From NCBI RefSeq assembly GCF_002095465.1, contig NZ_MLFP01000017.1, positions 46,420 to 110,419 of the forward strand: a DNA stretch of 64,000 bases, read 5' to 3'. Each line of letters starts with the position of its first letter. Positions within the stretch are counted from its first letter, which is position 1. The notes under the pieces were generated by a model, which ran no database searches, was not told the DNA's origin, and saw nothing but the letters and a program-made list of their open reading frames with translations. The position numbers were made by a program, and so were the translations under genes. This stretch comes from Pantoea rodasii (lineage in GTDB: Bacteria > Pseudomonadota > Gammaproteobacteria > Enterobacterales > Enterobacteriaceae). Positions 46,022 through 55,816 of this stretch are shown here, one piece after another.

Positions 46022-46870
46022 ATGATGATGCGTAAAGGGCTGTTTACCGCTTCCGCTGGCATGTTGCTGCTGGCTGCTTCTGCACTGGTGCAGGCAAAAG
46101 ATTTTGGCACACTGAAATTCGCTACCGAAGCGGCTTATCCTCCATTTAACCAGTCCACGCCGAGCGGCAAGATTGTTGGCTATGAGCCGGATATGGTGGC
46201 TGAACTGGCGAAACGCGCGGGCTTTAAATATGAAATCGTGGCGCAGAAATGGTCTGGCATGATTCCTGGCCTGGTCGATGGCAAATATGATGCGGTGATC
46301 GATGCGGTGACCGTCACGCCTAAGCGTGAAGAGGTAGTGGATTTCACCCATCAATACACCGTGAGCGTATCGGGTTTCGTCACCTTGAAAGGCAGCGCGG
46401 TTGATACCTTGCCAGGCAACGGTGAAGTGGTACTGGCGGGCGATGAGGCAGGCATGACCAAAGCGATTGATGCGCTGAAAGCGAAATTCAAAGGTAAAAC
46501 CATCGCTGTGCAAGTCGCCACCATTCAGGCTGATTTCCTTAATAAATACCTGGCTGATGTCGCCACTATCCGTACTTATCAGGCGGGTCCAGAAACCTTC
46601 GCCGATCTGCTTAACGGTCGCGTTGATGCGGTGATGGCGTCACGTACCAACTTGAATGCCTATGTGAAAAAACACACTGATACCGTCAACAGCACGGGTT
46701 ATGGCTTCTCGGGTGGTGTGTTAGGACAGGGTTCTGCCATTGCCATTCAGAAGAACAACCCAGAATTGAAAGCTGCGCTGGATACCGCGCTAATTTCGAT
46801 GATCAAAGATGGCACGCTGAAGCAGCTGTCAGAGAAATGGTTCGGCGAAAACGTCGCGCCCGCGGAGTAA
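46022..46870 (+). CDS. Polar amino-acid ABC transporter binding protein
   Basis: This 282-aa periplasmic protein has a Sec signal (MRKGLFTASAGMLLLAASALVQA) and the family 3 binding fold. LKFATEAAYPPFNQSTPSGKIVGYEPDMVAELAKRAGFKYEIVAQKWSGMIPGLVDGKYDAVIDAVTVTPKREEVVDFTHQY is typical of lysine/arginine/ornithine, octopine or cystine binders. GAGG precedes the start. It is second in the operon after the M20 amidohydrolase. Confidence 0.92.
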   Translation: MMMRKGLFTASAGMLLLAASALVQAKDFGTLKFATEAAYPPFNQSTPSGKIVGYEPDMVAELAKRAGFKYEIVAQKWSGMIPGLVDGKYDAVIDAVTVTPKREEVVDFTHQYTVSVSGFVTLKGSAVDTLPGNGEVVLAGDEAGMTKAIDALKAKFKGKTIAVQVATIQADFLNKYLADVATIRTYQAGPETFADLLNGRVDAVMASRTNLNAYVKKHTDTVNSTGYGFSGGVLGQGSAIAIQKNNPELKAALDTALISMIKDGTLKQLSEKWFGENVAPAE

Positions 46871-46882
46871 TGCTAAGCGCTT

Positions 46883-47602
46883 ATGACTATTGACTGGCAA
46901 CTGTTAGGTTTTGGTGATGAAGGCTGGGGCGGTGTGTTGCTTGACGCCGCCACGGTGACCGTCACCGTTTCATTGTGTGCATGGCTGCTGGGCGCAGTGC
47001 TCGGCAGTGTGCTGTGTTGGATGCAGATTGGCGGCGCGCGCTGGCAACAGCGCCTCGCGAACGGTTACATCACGCTGTTTCGCGGCGTACCTGAACTGCT
47101 GGTGATCTACCTGTTTTATTTCGGTGGTCGCCAGGTGGTTTCCTTTGTGGGAGAAGCATTGGGATTGCAGGGGCCGTTTGATGTCAACGGCTTCGTCGCT
47201 GGCGCTATTGCCATCGGTCTGATCTCCGGTGCGTATCAAAGCGGCGTGTTCCGTGGCGCGTTTTATGCCATCCCGAAAGGCACGCTGGAAGCGGCAACGG
47301 TAACCGGTATGGGACGGTTGATGCTGTTTCGTCGCATGATTGTGCCGCAGGCGTTGCGCACCGCACTGCCGGGTATGGGCAATCAGTGGCAATCGGTGAT
47401 CAAGGAATCGGCACTGGTGTCGGTTACCGGCCTGGTGGAAACCATGAACCAGATTTCCACTGCCTCAAACTCCACGCAAATGCCGTTTTTCTTCTACAGC
47501 GCCGGTGCGGTGATCTATTTGATCATCACCACCTGTTCCGATTTTGTTTTCCGCTATGTGGAAAAAGTGGCCATGCGCGGGCAACAACGCGCGCGGTTGT
47601 AA
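46883..47602 (+). CDS. Polar amino-acid ABC permease (HisQ-like)
   Basis: This 239-aa inner-membrane permease has the HisMQ/GlnP fold. ITLFRGVPELLVIYLFYFGG follows the second helix, and the EAA loop is GAFYAIPKGTLEAATVTGMGRLMLFRRMIVPQALRTALPGMGNQWQSVIKESALVS. It is paired with the next permease, 9 bp downstream. Confidence 0.92.
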   Translation: MTIDWQLLGFGDEGWGGVLLDAATVTVTVSLCAWLLGAVLGSVLCWMQIGGARWQQRLANGYITLFRGVPELLVIYLFYFGGRQVVSFVGEALGLQGPFDVNGFVAGAIAIGLISGAYQSGVFRGAFYAIPKGTLEAATVTGMGRLMLFRRMIVPQALRTALPGMGNQWQSVIKESALVSVTGLVETMNQISTASNSTQMPFFFYSAGAVIYLIITTCSDFVFRYVEKVAMRGQQRARL

Positions 47603-47611
47603 GGAGCCACG

Positions 47612-48298
47612 ATGGATTTCACGTTCTTACAGCATACGCTTGCCGCGTTGCTGCGCGGCTTGCCGCTGACACTCAATCTGGCCGTATTATCACTGTTGGG
47701 TGGTGGTGTACTGGCTCTGATACTCAATCTGCTGCGTCAGAATCGTTTTGGTAGCGTTTTTGCCCGCTTTTACGTCTGGCTGTTTCGCGGCACGCCGTTG
47801 TTAATTCAGATTTTTATGATCTATTACGGACTGGGGAGTTTACCGGCGGTGCGCGAGAGTGTGCTGTGGCCTCTGCTGCGTGATCCCTACTGGTGCGGGT
47901 TAATTGCACTGGTGCTGAACGACGCGGCTTACACCTCGGAGATTCTCCGTGGTGGCCTTAACGCAGTGAGCGTTCAATCGCTGGAAGCGGCCAAAGTCAG
48001 CGGCATGTCGCGCTTCACGACGCTACGTCGGATTACGTTGCCGTTGGCGGTGCGTCAGGCATTGCCCGCTTACAGTAATGAGATCATTTCAATGATCAAA
48101 TCGACTTCTCTGGTCAGCACTATCAGTTTGATGGAAATGACCGGTATCGCTGATTCCATCGTGTCGGAGACGTTCCGTGCGCTGGAAGTGTTTATCAGCG
48201 CAGCAATTATTTACCTGCTGCTGACAGTGGTGGTAAGTAAAGCCGTGGCGCTGCTGGAGCGTCGTTTGTCCCCTTATCACGTTGGAGCACGTCAATGA
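47612..48298 (+). CDS. Polar amino-acid ABC permease (HisM-like)
   Basis: This 228-aa inner-membrane permease is the partner of the preceding one: FYVWLFRGTPLLIQIFMIYYGLG and the EAA loop EILRGGLNAVSVQSLEAAKVSGMSRFTTLRRITLPLAVRQALPAYSNEIISMIKSTSLVS. AAGGAGC precedes its ATG. The stop overlaps the ATPase gene by four bases. Confidence 0.92.
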   Translation: MDFTFLQHTLAALLRGLPLTLNLAVLSLLGGGVLALILNLLRQNRFGSVFARFYVWLFRGTPLLIQIFMIYYGLGSLPAVRESVLWPLLRDPYWCGLIALVLNDAAYTSEILRGGLNAVSVQSLEAAKVSGMSRFTTLRRITLPLAVRQALPAYSNEIISMIKSTSLVSTISLMEMTGIADSIVSETFRALEVFISAAIIYLLLTVVVSKAVALLERRLSPYHVGARQ

Positions 48299-49071
48299 GC
48301 AAACCCACTATCGCCCTGAGCCATCTCAGAAAAAGTTATAGCGGGCATGAAGTGCTGCATGATATCAGCCTGACGGCGCAGGACGGCGATGTGATTTCGC
48401 TGATTGGTGCCAGCGGCTCGGGCAAAAGTACATTACTGCGCTGCATTCCGTTTCTGGAAGTACCGCAGGGTGGTGAAATTGCTGTGGGTGATGAAGTCGT
48501 GACCATTGATAACCCTCACGAGAGACTCAGCCGTGAGCAACAGCGCCGCATCAAATTGATGCGCATGCAATTGGGCTTTGTGTTCCAGAGTTTCAACCTC
48601 TGGCCGCATAAAACGGTGTTGCAGAACATTATTGAAGCGCCAGTGCATGTGCAGAAGCGCAGCCACCAGGAAGTGCTCGAAGAAGCCGAAGCCTTGCTGC
48701 ATAAAGTTGGGTTGTATGAAAAGCGCAATGCCTGGCCATCGCAGCTTTCGGGCGGTCAGCAACAGCGTGTGGCCATCGCGCGTGCGCTGGCGCAGCAGCC
48801 AAAAGCCATCCTGTTTGACGAACCCACTTCCGCACTCGATCCGGAACTGGTGGGTGAAGTGTTACGTGTCATCCGCAGTCTGGCAGAAGAGGGGCGAACC
48901 ATGATTATCGTCACGCACGAAATGGGTTTCGCGCGTGACGTGTCGAACAAAGCAGTATTCCTGCATCAGGGAAAAATTGAAGAATCTGGCCCACCACAGC
49001 AGGTCTTCGGCGATCCACTATCAGAACGCTGTCGAACCTTTGTAACCAGCCACCTGCAGCGAAATAGCTGA
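48295..49071 (+). CDS. Polar amino-acid ABC transporter ATPase (HisP-like)
   Basis: This 258-aa ATPase has Walker [10 protein letters not shown], a HisP-type insertion (EVVTIDNPHERLSREQQRRIKLMRMQLGFVFQSFNLWPHKTVLQN), signature LSGGQQQR, Walker B AILFDEPTSALDPE and THEMGFAR. It completes the five-gene operon that begins with the M20 amidohydrolase. A strong terminator follows. Confidence 0.93.
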   Translation: MSKPTIALSHLRKSYSGHEVLHDISLTAQDGDVISLIGASGSGKSTLLRCIPFLEVPQGGEIAVGDEVVTIDNPHERLSREQQRRIKLMRMQLGFVFQSFNLWPHKTVLQNIIEAPVHVQKRSHQEVLEEAEALLHKVGLYEKRNAWPSQLSGGQQQRVAIARALAQQPKAILFDEPTSALDPELVGEVLRVIRSLAEEGRTMIIVTHEMGFARDVSNKAVFLHQGKIEESGPPQQVFGDPLSERCRTFVTSHLQRNS

Positions 49072-49080
49072 CTCCCTTCA

Positions 49081-49104
49081 AACCCGCATCCAGCGGGTTT
49101 TTTT
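49081..49104 (+). terminator. Intrinsic terminator of the amidohydrolase/ABC operon
   Basis: AACCCGC-ATCCA-GCGGGTT is followed by a run of T (49098-49104), ten bases after the ATPase stop. Confidence 0.9.
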
Positions 49105-49436
49105 ATGACTAAATTCCCCCCTTAACGACATTTTCAGATGGAAAGTTTCATCGTGTAATTTATTAGATATTAAGATGTTTCTTACGATTAATCCTAATAT
49201 AAAAACCCGCACTGCCTCGCAAAAATAAAATCATTTTAGGAGTACTCCTGGCTGTAATCACAGAATAACTTCAATGACTTAAAGTCAAATATAAGAAATT
49301 TCCTATATAAATCAGATCACAAAGATCGATTTGAGCTGTTGCTATATCAAACGCTCCTACGCTATATTCGCGCCGAATCACACAAGGAAAGTGTGCTTAA
49401 AGCGTGCTTTCCGCGCTTATCTTACAGGAGTGAATA
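49105..49436 (+). promoter_or_regulatory. Leader region of the type VI secretion operon
   Basis: This 330-bp AT-rich gap has no gene. It must contain the T6SS promoter. An inverted repeat GGAAAG...CTTTCC lies near 49385-49412 and AGGAG sits at 49424-49428 before tssB. I cannot assign -35/-10 boxes with confidence. Confidence 0.4.
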
Positions 49437-49934
49437 ATGAGTAATTCTTATCAAAATGAAATACCCAAGGCGCGCGTTAACATCAAACTTGATGTTCACA
49501 CCGGGGGTGCCGCACGCAAAATGGAGCTGCCGCTCAAGCTGCTGGTCACCGGTGATTTCAGCAATGGCCAGGAAGACCGCGTGCTCTGCGAGCGTGAAAA
49601 GGTCAACGTCAATAAAAACAACTTTGACAGCGTGCTCGCCGATTTTTCCCCTTCCGTACGCCTGACTGTGGCGGATACGTTAGCTGCTGATGGCAGTGAA
49701 CAGGCTATCAATCTCACCTTCAACAACATCAAAGATTTCGAACCGGAACAGGTCGCTCGCCAGATCCCGCAGCTCAAAGCGATGCTCGCGATGCGCAATC
49801 TGTTGCGTGATCTCAAATCCAATCTGCTCGACAACGTCACCTTCCGCAAAGAGCTGGAAATCATCCTGAAAGATCCGGCCCTGAGCGACGAATTGCGCTC
49901 GGAACTTTCTGCGCTCGCCAGCGATAACGGCTGA
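49437..49934 (+). CDS. tssB: Type VI secretion sheath small subunit TssB
   Basis: This 165-aa VipA/TssB protein opens with SNSYQNEIPKARVNIKLDVHTGGAARKMELPLKLLVTGDFS and has FEPEQVARQIPQLKAMLAMRNLLRDLKSNLLDNVTFRKELEIIL, typical of the family. With TssC it forms the contractile cytoplasmic sheath. It is the first gene of the T6SS operon, with AGGAG upstream. Confidence 0.96.
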   Translation: MSNSYQNEIPKARVNIKLDVHTGGAARKMELPLKLLVTGDFSNGQEDRVLCEREKVNVNKNNFDSVLADFSPSVRLTVADTLAADGSEQAINLTFNNIKDFEPEQVARQIPQLKAMLAMRNLLRDLKSNLLDNVTFRKELEIILKDPALSDELRSELSALASDNG

Positions 49935-49968
49935 ACCCTTTTAACGGATTAAATAAGAGAGAATGCTG

Positions 49969-51510
49969 ATGTCAGTTCAGAATGAAACCCTGTCTGCCGG
50001 TGAAACCACCGTACTTGAAAACGCCGCTGCGGAAGGCGTCTATGCCTCGCTGTTCGATAAAATTAATCTCCATCCCGTCACCTCACTGAGCGATCTGAAT
50101 GTCTGGCAAGACAATCAGGCGATGTCAGACGCGACTGCCGATGAGCGCGTAACGGCGGCGATGCAGGTGTTTCTTAACCGCTTGAAAATCAGTGGAGAGA
50201 AAGTCGAAAAGCTGGATAAAACATTGCTCGATCACCATATCGCTGAGCTGGATTATCAAATCAGCCGTCAGCTGGATGCGGTGATGCATCATGACGAGTT
50301 CCAGAAGGTGGAATCGGTCTGGCGTGGATTGAAATCGCTGGTGGATAAGACCGACTTCCGTCAGAACGTTAAACTGGAACTCCTTGATGTGTCGAAGGAA
50401 GACCTGCGTCAGGACTTCGAAGATGCGCCGGAAATCATTCAAAGTGGTCTGTACCTGCAGACCTACGTAGCCGAATACGACACGCCGGGCGGCGAACCGA
50501 TTGGCGCGGTGATCTCCGCCTATGAATTCGATGCCTCTGCGCAGGATATGGCGCTGCTGCGTAATATCTCGAAAGTTGCTGCATCGGCCCATATGCCGTT
50601 TATCGGTTCGGCAGGGCCGGCATTCTTCCTCAAAGAAACCATGGAAGAAGTGGCGGCCATCAAAGACATCGGCAACTACTTCGATCGTGCGGAATACATT
50701 AAGTGGAAATCCTTCCGCGACACCGATGATTCACGCTACATCGGCCTGACCATGCCGCGCGTACTGGGACGTCTGCCGTATGGACCGGACACCGTGCCCG
50801 TTCGCAGCTTCAACTATGTCGAAGAAGTGAGAGGCCCGGATCACGATAAGTATCTCTGGACCAATGCCACGTTCGCCTTCGCCGCCAACATGGTGAAAAG
50901 CTTTATCAATAACGGCTGGTGTGTGCAGATCCGTGGCCCTCAGGCGGGTGGTGCGGTGCAGGATTTGCCTATTCATCTGTATGATCTCGGCACCGGTAAT
51001 CAGGTGAAAATTCCCTCAGAAGTGATGATCCCTGAAACGCGCGAATTTGAGTTCGCTAACCTGGGCTTCATTCCGCTTTCCTACTACAAAAACCGTGATT
51101 ATGCCTGCTTCTTCTCGGCAAACTCTACGCAGAAACCGGCGCTGTATGACACCGCCGATGCCACCGCTAACAGCCGCATTAACGCGCGCCTGCCTTACAT
51201 CTTCCTGCTGTCACGCATCGCGCATTATCTGAAGCTGATTCAGCGTGAAAATATTGGCACCACCAAAGATCGCCGTCTGCTGGAGCTGGAATTAAACACC
51301 TGGGTACGTGGTTTGGTGACGGAGATGACCGATCCGGGCGATGAGTTGCAGGCTTCCCATCCGCTGCGCGATGCAAAAGTGCTGGTGGAAGATATCGAAG
51401 ACAACCCAGGCTTCTTCCGCGTGAAGCTGTTCGCAGTACCGCATTTCCAGGTGGAAGGCATGGACGTGAATCTGTCGCTGGTATCGCAGATGCCAAAAGC
51501 GAAAGCGTAA
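49969..51510 (+). CDS. tssC: Type VI secretion sheath large subunit TssC
   Basis: This VipB/TssC protein is 513 aa from ATG 49969 (MSVQNE); an ATG two codons earlier at 49963 is also possible. Family sequences include DYQISRQLDAVMHHDEFQKVESVWRGLKSLVD, GAVISAYEFD, MPFIGSAGPAFF, PRVLGRLPYG and LPYIFLLSRIAHYLKLIQRENIGT. It forms the sheath with TssB and is recycled by ClpV. Confidence 0.96.
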   Translation: MSVQNETLSAGETTVLENAAAEGVYASLFDKINLHPVTSLSDLNVWQDNQAMSDATADERVTAAMQVFLNRLKISGEKVEKLDKTLLDHHIAELDYQISRQLDAVMHHDEFQKVESVWRGLKSLVDKTDFRQNVKLELLDVSKEDLRQDFEDAPEIIQSGLYLQTYVAEYDTPGGEPIGAVISAYEFDASAQDMALLRNISKVAASAHMPFIGSAGPAFFLKETMEEVAAIKDIGNYFDRAEYIKWKSFRDTDDSRYIGLTMPRVLGRLPYGPDTVPVRSFNYVEEVRGPDHDKYLWTNATFAFAANMVKSFINNGWCVQIRGPQAGGAVQDLPIHLYDLGTGNQVKIPSEVMIPETREFEFANLGFIPLSYYKNRDYACFFSANSTQKPALYDTADATANSRINARLPYIFLLSRIAHYLKLIQRENIGTTKDRRLLELELNTWVRGLVTEMTDPGDELQASHPLRDAKVLVEDIEDNPGFFRVKLFAVPHFQVEGMDVNLSLVSQMPKAKA

Positions 51511-51524
51511 GGCGGCTATCCGGA

Positions 51525-52862
51525 ATGAAAATTTACCGTCCGTTATGGGAAGACGGCGCGTTTCTGACGCCGCAACAGTTTCAGCAGCAGGCAATGTGGG
51601 ACGCGCACCTGACAGGTACCGTTGCTGGCATGACGCTGGCACACCCCTGGGGTGTGCTTTGCGCAGAGTTCGATGATGGCGCGCTGGCGCTGTCAAAGCT
51701 GAATGCGACGCGCATGGCTGTCCGCTTTGCGGATGGCTCACTGGTTGATACCCGTCTGGCTGACACACTGCCACCTGTCTGTGAGTTAAATGATGTGACG
51801 GACCGGGACAGCGTAGAGGTGGTCCTGGCGCTGCCGCTTATTAACGCCAACGGCGGTAATCTGGAAAACGGTGCGGACAGCGAGCGTCCGCGCCGCTGGG
51901 TCGCCACCCGTGAGCGCGTGCAGGAGCTGGCAGGTCACGAGCTGACAGAGATTGCGGTTCAGCGCTTTGCACTGCGCCTGCGGTTGGCGCATCAGGAAAA
52001 CGCGGCGTATCTGACCTGCCCGGTTGCCCGTCTGGTTCGCAACGCGCAGGGGCAGTGGATGCGCGACGGCACGTTTATTCCACCTATGCTGTCACTGGCT
52101 GCGAGCCCGGTGCTGGTCGCGGCGCTGGGTGATCTGCTTCATCGCCTGCAGGCGCGCCGTCAGCGTCTGATGCAGCTGCGCCGCGAGAGTAACGAACGCA
52201 TGGCGGATTTTGCCGTGTCAGACGTTTCCCTGTTCTGGCTGCTCAATGCGCTTAACAGCGCTGAGCCGGTGCTGACCGAGCTGTACCAGTCACCGTCGCG
52301 CCATCCTGAACTGCTTTATCGAGAGCTGGTGCGCCTTGCGGGCAGTCTGCTGACGTTTTCCCTGGAGAACGCGCCGGACGATATCCCGGCCTACCGACAC
52401 AACATGCCAGAGCAAGTTTTCCCGCCGCTTTTCACGTTGCTAGATACGCTGCTGGAGGCGAGCCTGCCTTCCCGCGTGATTGCCATCGACCTGGAAAAAC
52501 AAGGCGTGCTGTGGAAGGGCAAACTTCACGATGCGCGCCTGCGCGAAGGGGCGGATTTCTACCTTTCCGTGCGCTCCTCTCTGCCGAATCACGAACTTCA
52601 GGCGCGCTTCCCGCTGCTGTGCAAGGCAGGCAGCCACGACGATGTTTCTGAGGTGGTGAATATCGCGCTGAGCGGCATGGCAATCCGCCCGCTGCCACAT
52701 GTCCCTGCGGCCATCCCGTTACGCCTGGAAAATCAATACTTCGCGCTGGATCTCTCAACGGATGCGGCCCGGGCAATGCTGGCCTCCGGTGGCTGCACCT
52801 TCTACACGCCGGAATCTCTCGGTGAGCTGAAACTGGAACTCTACGCGGTGCTGCGCTCATGA
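51525..52862 (+). CDS. tssK: Type VI secretion baseplate protein TssK
   Basis: This 445-aa protein starts MKIYRPLWEDGAFLTPQQFQQQAMWD and contains RRLGRLSE-like helical motifs (RQRLMQLRRESNERMADFAVSDVSLFWLLNALNSAEPVL), as in TssK of the enterobacterial type. It links the baseplate to the membrane complex. The stop overlaps the tssL start by four bases. Confidence 0.94.
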   Translation: MKIYRPLWEDGAFLTPQQFQQQAMWDAHLTGTVAGMTLAHPWGVLCAEFDDGALALSKLNATRMAVRFADGSLVDTRLADTLPPVCELNDVTDRDSVEVVLALPLINANGGNLENGADSERPRRWVATRERVQELAGHELTEIAVQRFALRLRLAHQENAAYLTCPVARLVRNAQGQWMRDGTFIPPMLSLAASPVLVAALGDLLHRLQARRQRLMQLRRESNERMADFAVSDVSLFWLLNALNSAEPVLTELYQSPSRHPELLYRELVRLAGSLLTFSLENAPDDIPAYRHNMPEQVFPPLFTLLDTLLEASLPSRVIAIDLEKQGVLWKGKLHDARLREGADFYLSVRSSLPNHELQARFPLLCKAGSHDDVSEVVNIALSGMAIRPLPHVPAAIPLRLENQYFALDLSTDAARAMLASGGCTFYTPESLGELKLELYAVLRS

Positions 52863-53508
52863 ATAATCCCAACACACTGACAGAGCGACTGTTTTTTCAG
52901 GGCTGGCTGATGGTGAGCCAGCTGCGCTGCGGACAGCAAATTGAAAACGGTGACGCGCTTTACCGCCGGGCGGCGGGCTGGGTGAAGTCAGCCCGCGAGG
53001 CGCTGACAGAGGCCGGATTCAGCGACGCCAGCCGTGACCACATGCTGTATGCCTTCAGCGTGCTGCTGGATGAGGCCGTGCTGAACAGAGAAACTCAGGA
53101 CGATGGCTGGCTGCGCTGGACCCGTGACCCGCTGCAGGTGCGCTTCTTTGGCTCACTGAACGGCGGTGAAGCGCTTGGGATCGCATCCGCACCGTATTGA
53201 ACGAACCTGCACCAGACGTCACCGTGCTGACCTGCTTCTACCGCACCCTGCAGCTGGGGTTCGTCGGACATTACCGCGCGCAGGATGATGAACGTCGTGA
53301 AGACGTTGTGAATGCGCTGGCTGCCCGCGTGCCGCCTTTTGCGCTGCCGGAAGATGCGCCGCTGGTGGTACGCCCAGCAGGTTTGCGCACCGGACGCCGC
53401 TTTTACTGGCTGAGCTGGGTGGCGGCAGTGGTGCTGCTCGGCGGGCTCTGGTTCTTACTGGAGTCAACTCTGGCAGAGATGGTGTCGCGCATAGCAGGTG
53501 CACAGTAA
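52859..53508 (+). pseudogene. tssL: Type VI secretion protein TssL (DotU family), frameshifted
   Basis: The corrected product is about 216 aa. The N-terminal cytoplasmic domain (NTLTERLFFQGWLMVSQL, MLYAFSVLLDEAVLNR, RFFGSLNGGEAL) and the C-terminal part (LTCFYRTLQLGFVGHYR, then one helix WLSWVAAVVLLGGLWFLL) lie in different frames. The break is at 53175-53176: one more T gives GEALWDRIRTVLNEPAPD, the usual TssL sequence. The protein is a C-tail-anchored inner-membrane part of the TssJLM complex. The OmpA-like gene starts in its stop (TAATG). Confidence 0.9.
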
Positions 53509-55168
53509 TGGTCCGACCCGATTCACGTCAGGGCCTGACGCTGCTGGCAGCCGTGCTCGCGATCCTGCTGCTGGTGGGTTTTTGGGGACTGAAGCCGCTG
53601 AACACGGTGGCGCTCTGTGTGCTGGTGCTTTTAGTGGCCGGTTTTATTCTATGGCGTCTGCAGCGCAATGTCGCTGATGACCGAACGGTGAATGAAGCCA
53701 ACATGCCGCCTGAAACCTATCGTGGGCCGGTGATTCTGGTGACGGGGGATACATCGCCGCTGTTTAGTGATCTGACCCATCGCGAGACCCGGCAGGGTGG
53801 TACCTGAACGTGCGCCAACCAGCTGAACTGCCCGCGCTGGCAGAACGGCTGGCACAGCAGTATCCGGCATTGTTACCTCAGCTTTCAGTGATGCTGGCGA
53901 TCATCCCCGGGCAGCACACCTCCGCTGACGTATTGACGCAACAGCAGAGTGGGTGGCTGCGGGCCTTTTTACAGTGCCGACGCGTGCTCAAAGGGTTGCC
54001 GCCACTGTGGACGGTGATATGGGGTTCGTCTGTGGATGAGCGCACGCACTGGTTCAGCCTTACGCCAGACCATCCGCAGTTTCAGTTTCATCCTGAAAAT
54101 GACGCCCGCCTTTCGCTGGCGGAGTGGGTCAGCCGGGATCCCCTTCATTTTCATCACGCGCTCAGACTGCAAAGTCTGATGCAGTGGTATGTGGGGCAGT
54201 TCGCGGGTTCGCACACAGCGATCCCCTGCCAGATCGGCGTCTGTCTGACGCCGGTGCCGTCGCTACCGGGCAACTTGTGGCAGCAGCATGCCACTCAACT
54301 GACCACGCTGTTGCCTGAAAACAGCACATCCCAGCTTGCACTGCCGATGCCGGATGGGCTGCTGTCCGGTATCCCACTGCAGCAGGGTATCAGCCGCTGG
54401 CTGCGCACGGCGCGCCTGGCGGGCCTGGCTTTCGGCCTGTTTCTGGCGCTGGCCATGCTTGCTTCCTTTATTCATAACCAGCGCTTCGTGCGCAGCGTAG
54501 CCGATCACCTTGTCCTGTGGCGCAGCCTGCCGCAGGGCGCTGTTGCGGCTAAAACGCTTGCACGCGAAGAGCTTATCCGTGACCGCATGCAGCTGGATGC
54601 CTGGCAGCGCAGCGGTGAGCCACTGCGGTATGGCGTGGGGCTTTATCAGGGGATGCGGCTCATTGCGCCGGTCAACTCGGCCATTCACCGCTGGGCACCG
54701 CCGCCCGCGCCTGCACCGGTCATTCAGCAGGTGATGCAGGGCCCACAGACGGTGCGGCTCGACAGTCTGTCGCTGTTTGACTCTGGAAAGTCTGCGCTGA
54801 AGCCTGACTCGACAAAGCTGCTGGTCAGCTCGCTGGTGGATATCAAAGCCCGGCCCGGCTGGCTGATTGTAGTCGCCGGCCATACCGACAGCACCGGCAA
54901 TCCGCAGAGCAATCAGATGCTCTCGCTGAAGCGCGCCGGAGCGGTGCGTGACTGGATGCGTGATACCGGCGATGTGCCGGAGAGCTGCTTCGCGGTGCAG
55001 GGCTACGGCCAGAGCCGCCCGCTTGCAACAAACGATTCGGCGGAAGGGCGTGCGCTCAACCGCCGGGTCGAAATCAGTCTGGTGCCGCAGGCGGACGCCT
55101 GCCGCGTGCCGGACGTACAAACCCGGTCATCACAGGATGATGGCCATTCTCAGTCTGAAAAGGAGTAA
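53508..55168 (+). pseudogene. Type VI secretion OmpA-family protein, frameshifted
   Basis: The corrected product is about 553 aa. Two N-terminal helices (LTLLAAVLAILLLVGFWGL, VALCVLVLLVAGFILW) precede a periplasmic or cytoplasmic middle domain. A further helix (AGLAFGLFLALAMLASFI) is followed by a C-terminal OmpA peptidoglycan-binding domain (DSLSLFDSGKSALKP, VAGHTDSTGNPQSNQMLSLKRAGAVRDWM, RALNRRVEISL). The frames part at GGG 53795-53797. One more G gives ETRQGWYLNVRQPAEL. This TagL-like protein anchors the secretion machine to the cell wall. Confidence 0.87.
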
Positions 55169-55172
55169 CAAC

Positions 55173-55664
55173 ATGGCAATTCCGGTTTATCTGTGGCTGA
55201 AGGACGACGGCGGCGCGGACATCAAGGGTTCAGTAGATGTGCAGGACCGTGATGGCAGCATCGAGGTGGTGGCGCAGGAACATAACCTGTACATCCCGAC
55301 CGACAACAACACCGGCAAGCTGACCGGCACCCGCATCCACACGCCGTTCCTGTTCACCAAAGAAATCGACTCGTCCAGCCCATACCTCTACAAGGCGGTG
55401 ACCACCGGTCAGACCCTGAAGTCGGCGGAGTTCAAATGGTATCGCATCAGCGACGCAGGCCAGGAAGTCGAGTACTTCAACACCAAGCTTGAGAACGTGA
55501 AGGTGGTGAAGGTGAATCCTGTCATGCACGACATCAAGGATCCTTCCAAAGAGAAGCACAACCATCTGGAGATGATTGAGCTGCGCTACGAAAAAATCAC
55601 CTGGACCTACAAGGACGGCAACATCATTCATTCCGATTCCTGGAACGAACGCGCCACCGCGTAA
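55173..55664 (+). CDS. hcp: Type VI secretion tube protein Hcp
   Basis: This 163-aa Hcp1-family protein starts at ATG 55173 (MAIPVYLWLKDDGGADIKGSVDV) with AGGAG seven bases upstream. HTPFLFTKEIDSSSPYLYKAVTTGQTLKSAEFKWYRI and LEMIELRYEKITWTYKDGNIIHSDSW are typical. It stacks as hexamers to form the expelled tube and carries effectors. Confidence 0.96.
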   Translation: MAIPVYLWLKDDGGADIKGSVDVQDRDGSIEVVAQEHNLYIPTDNNTGKLTGTRIHTPFLFTKEIDSSSPYLYKAVTTGQTLKSAEFKWYRISDAGQEVEYFNTKLENVKVVKVNPVMHDIKDPSKEKHNHLEMIELRYEKITWTYKDGNIIHSDSWNERATA

Positions 55665-55816
55665 GCCCGTGCGGACGGTTCGCCGTCCGCTTTTCAGGTG
55701 TGCGCCTGCGTGCGGGTGCAGCCCTGAAAAACACACTGATGTACAGATACCTCAGACCTTATGGGCCTCGGTTAACGGCCAGGGGCGGTAGCGTGCCTGA
55801 AATGGAGAGAACACCT

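Noticed and set aside
54263..55120. 285-aa open frame antisense to the OmpA-like gene
   Set aside because: It is a long shadow ORF in GC-rich sequence. The plus strand encodes a recognisable OmpA domain.
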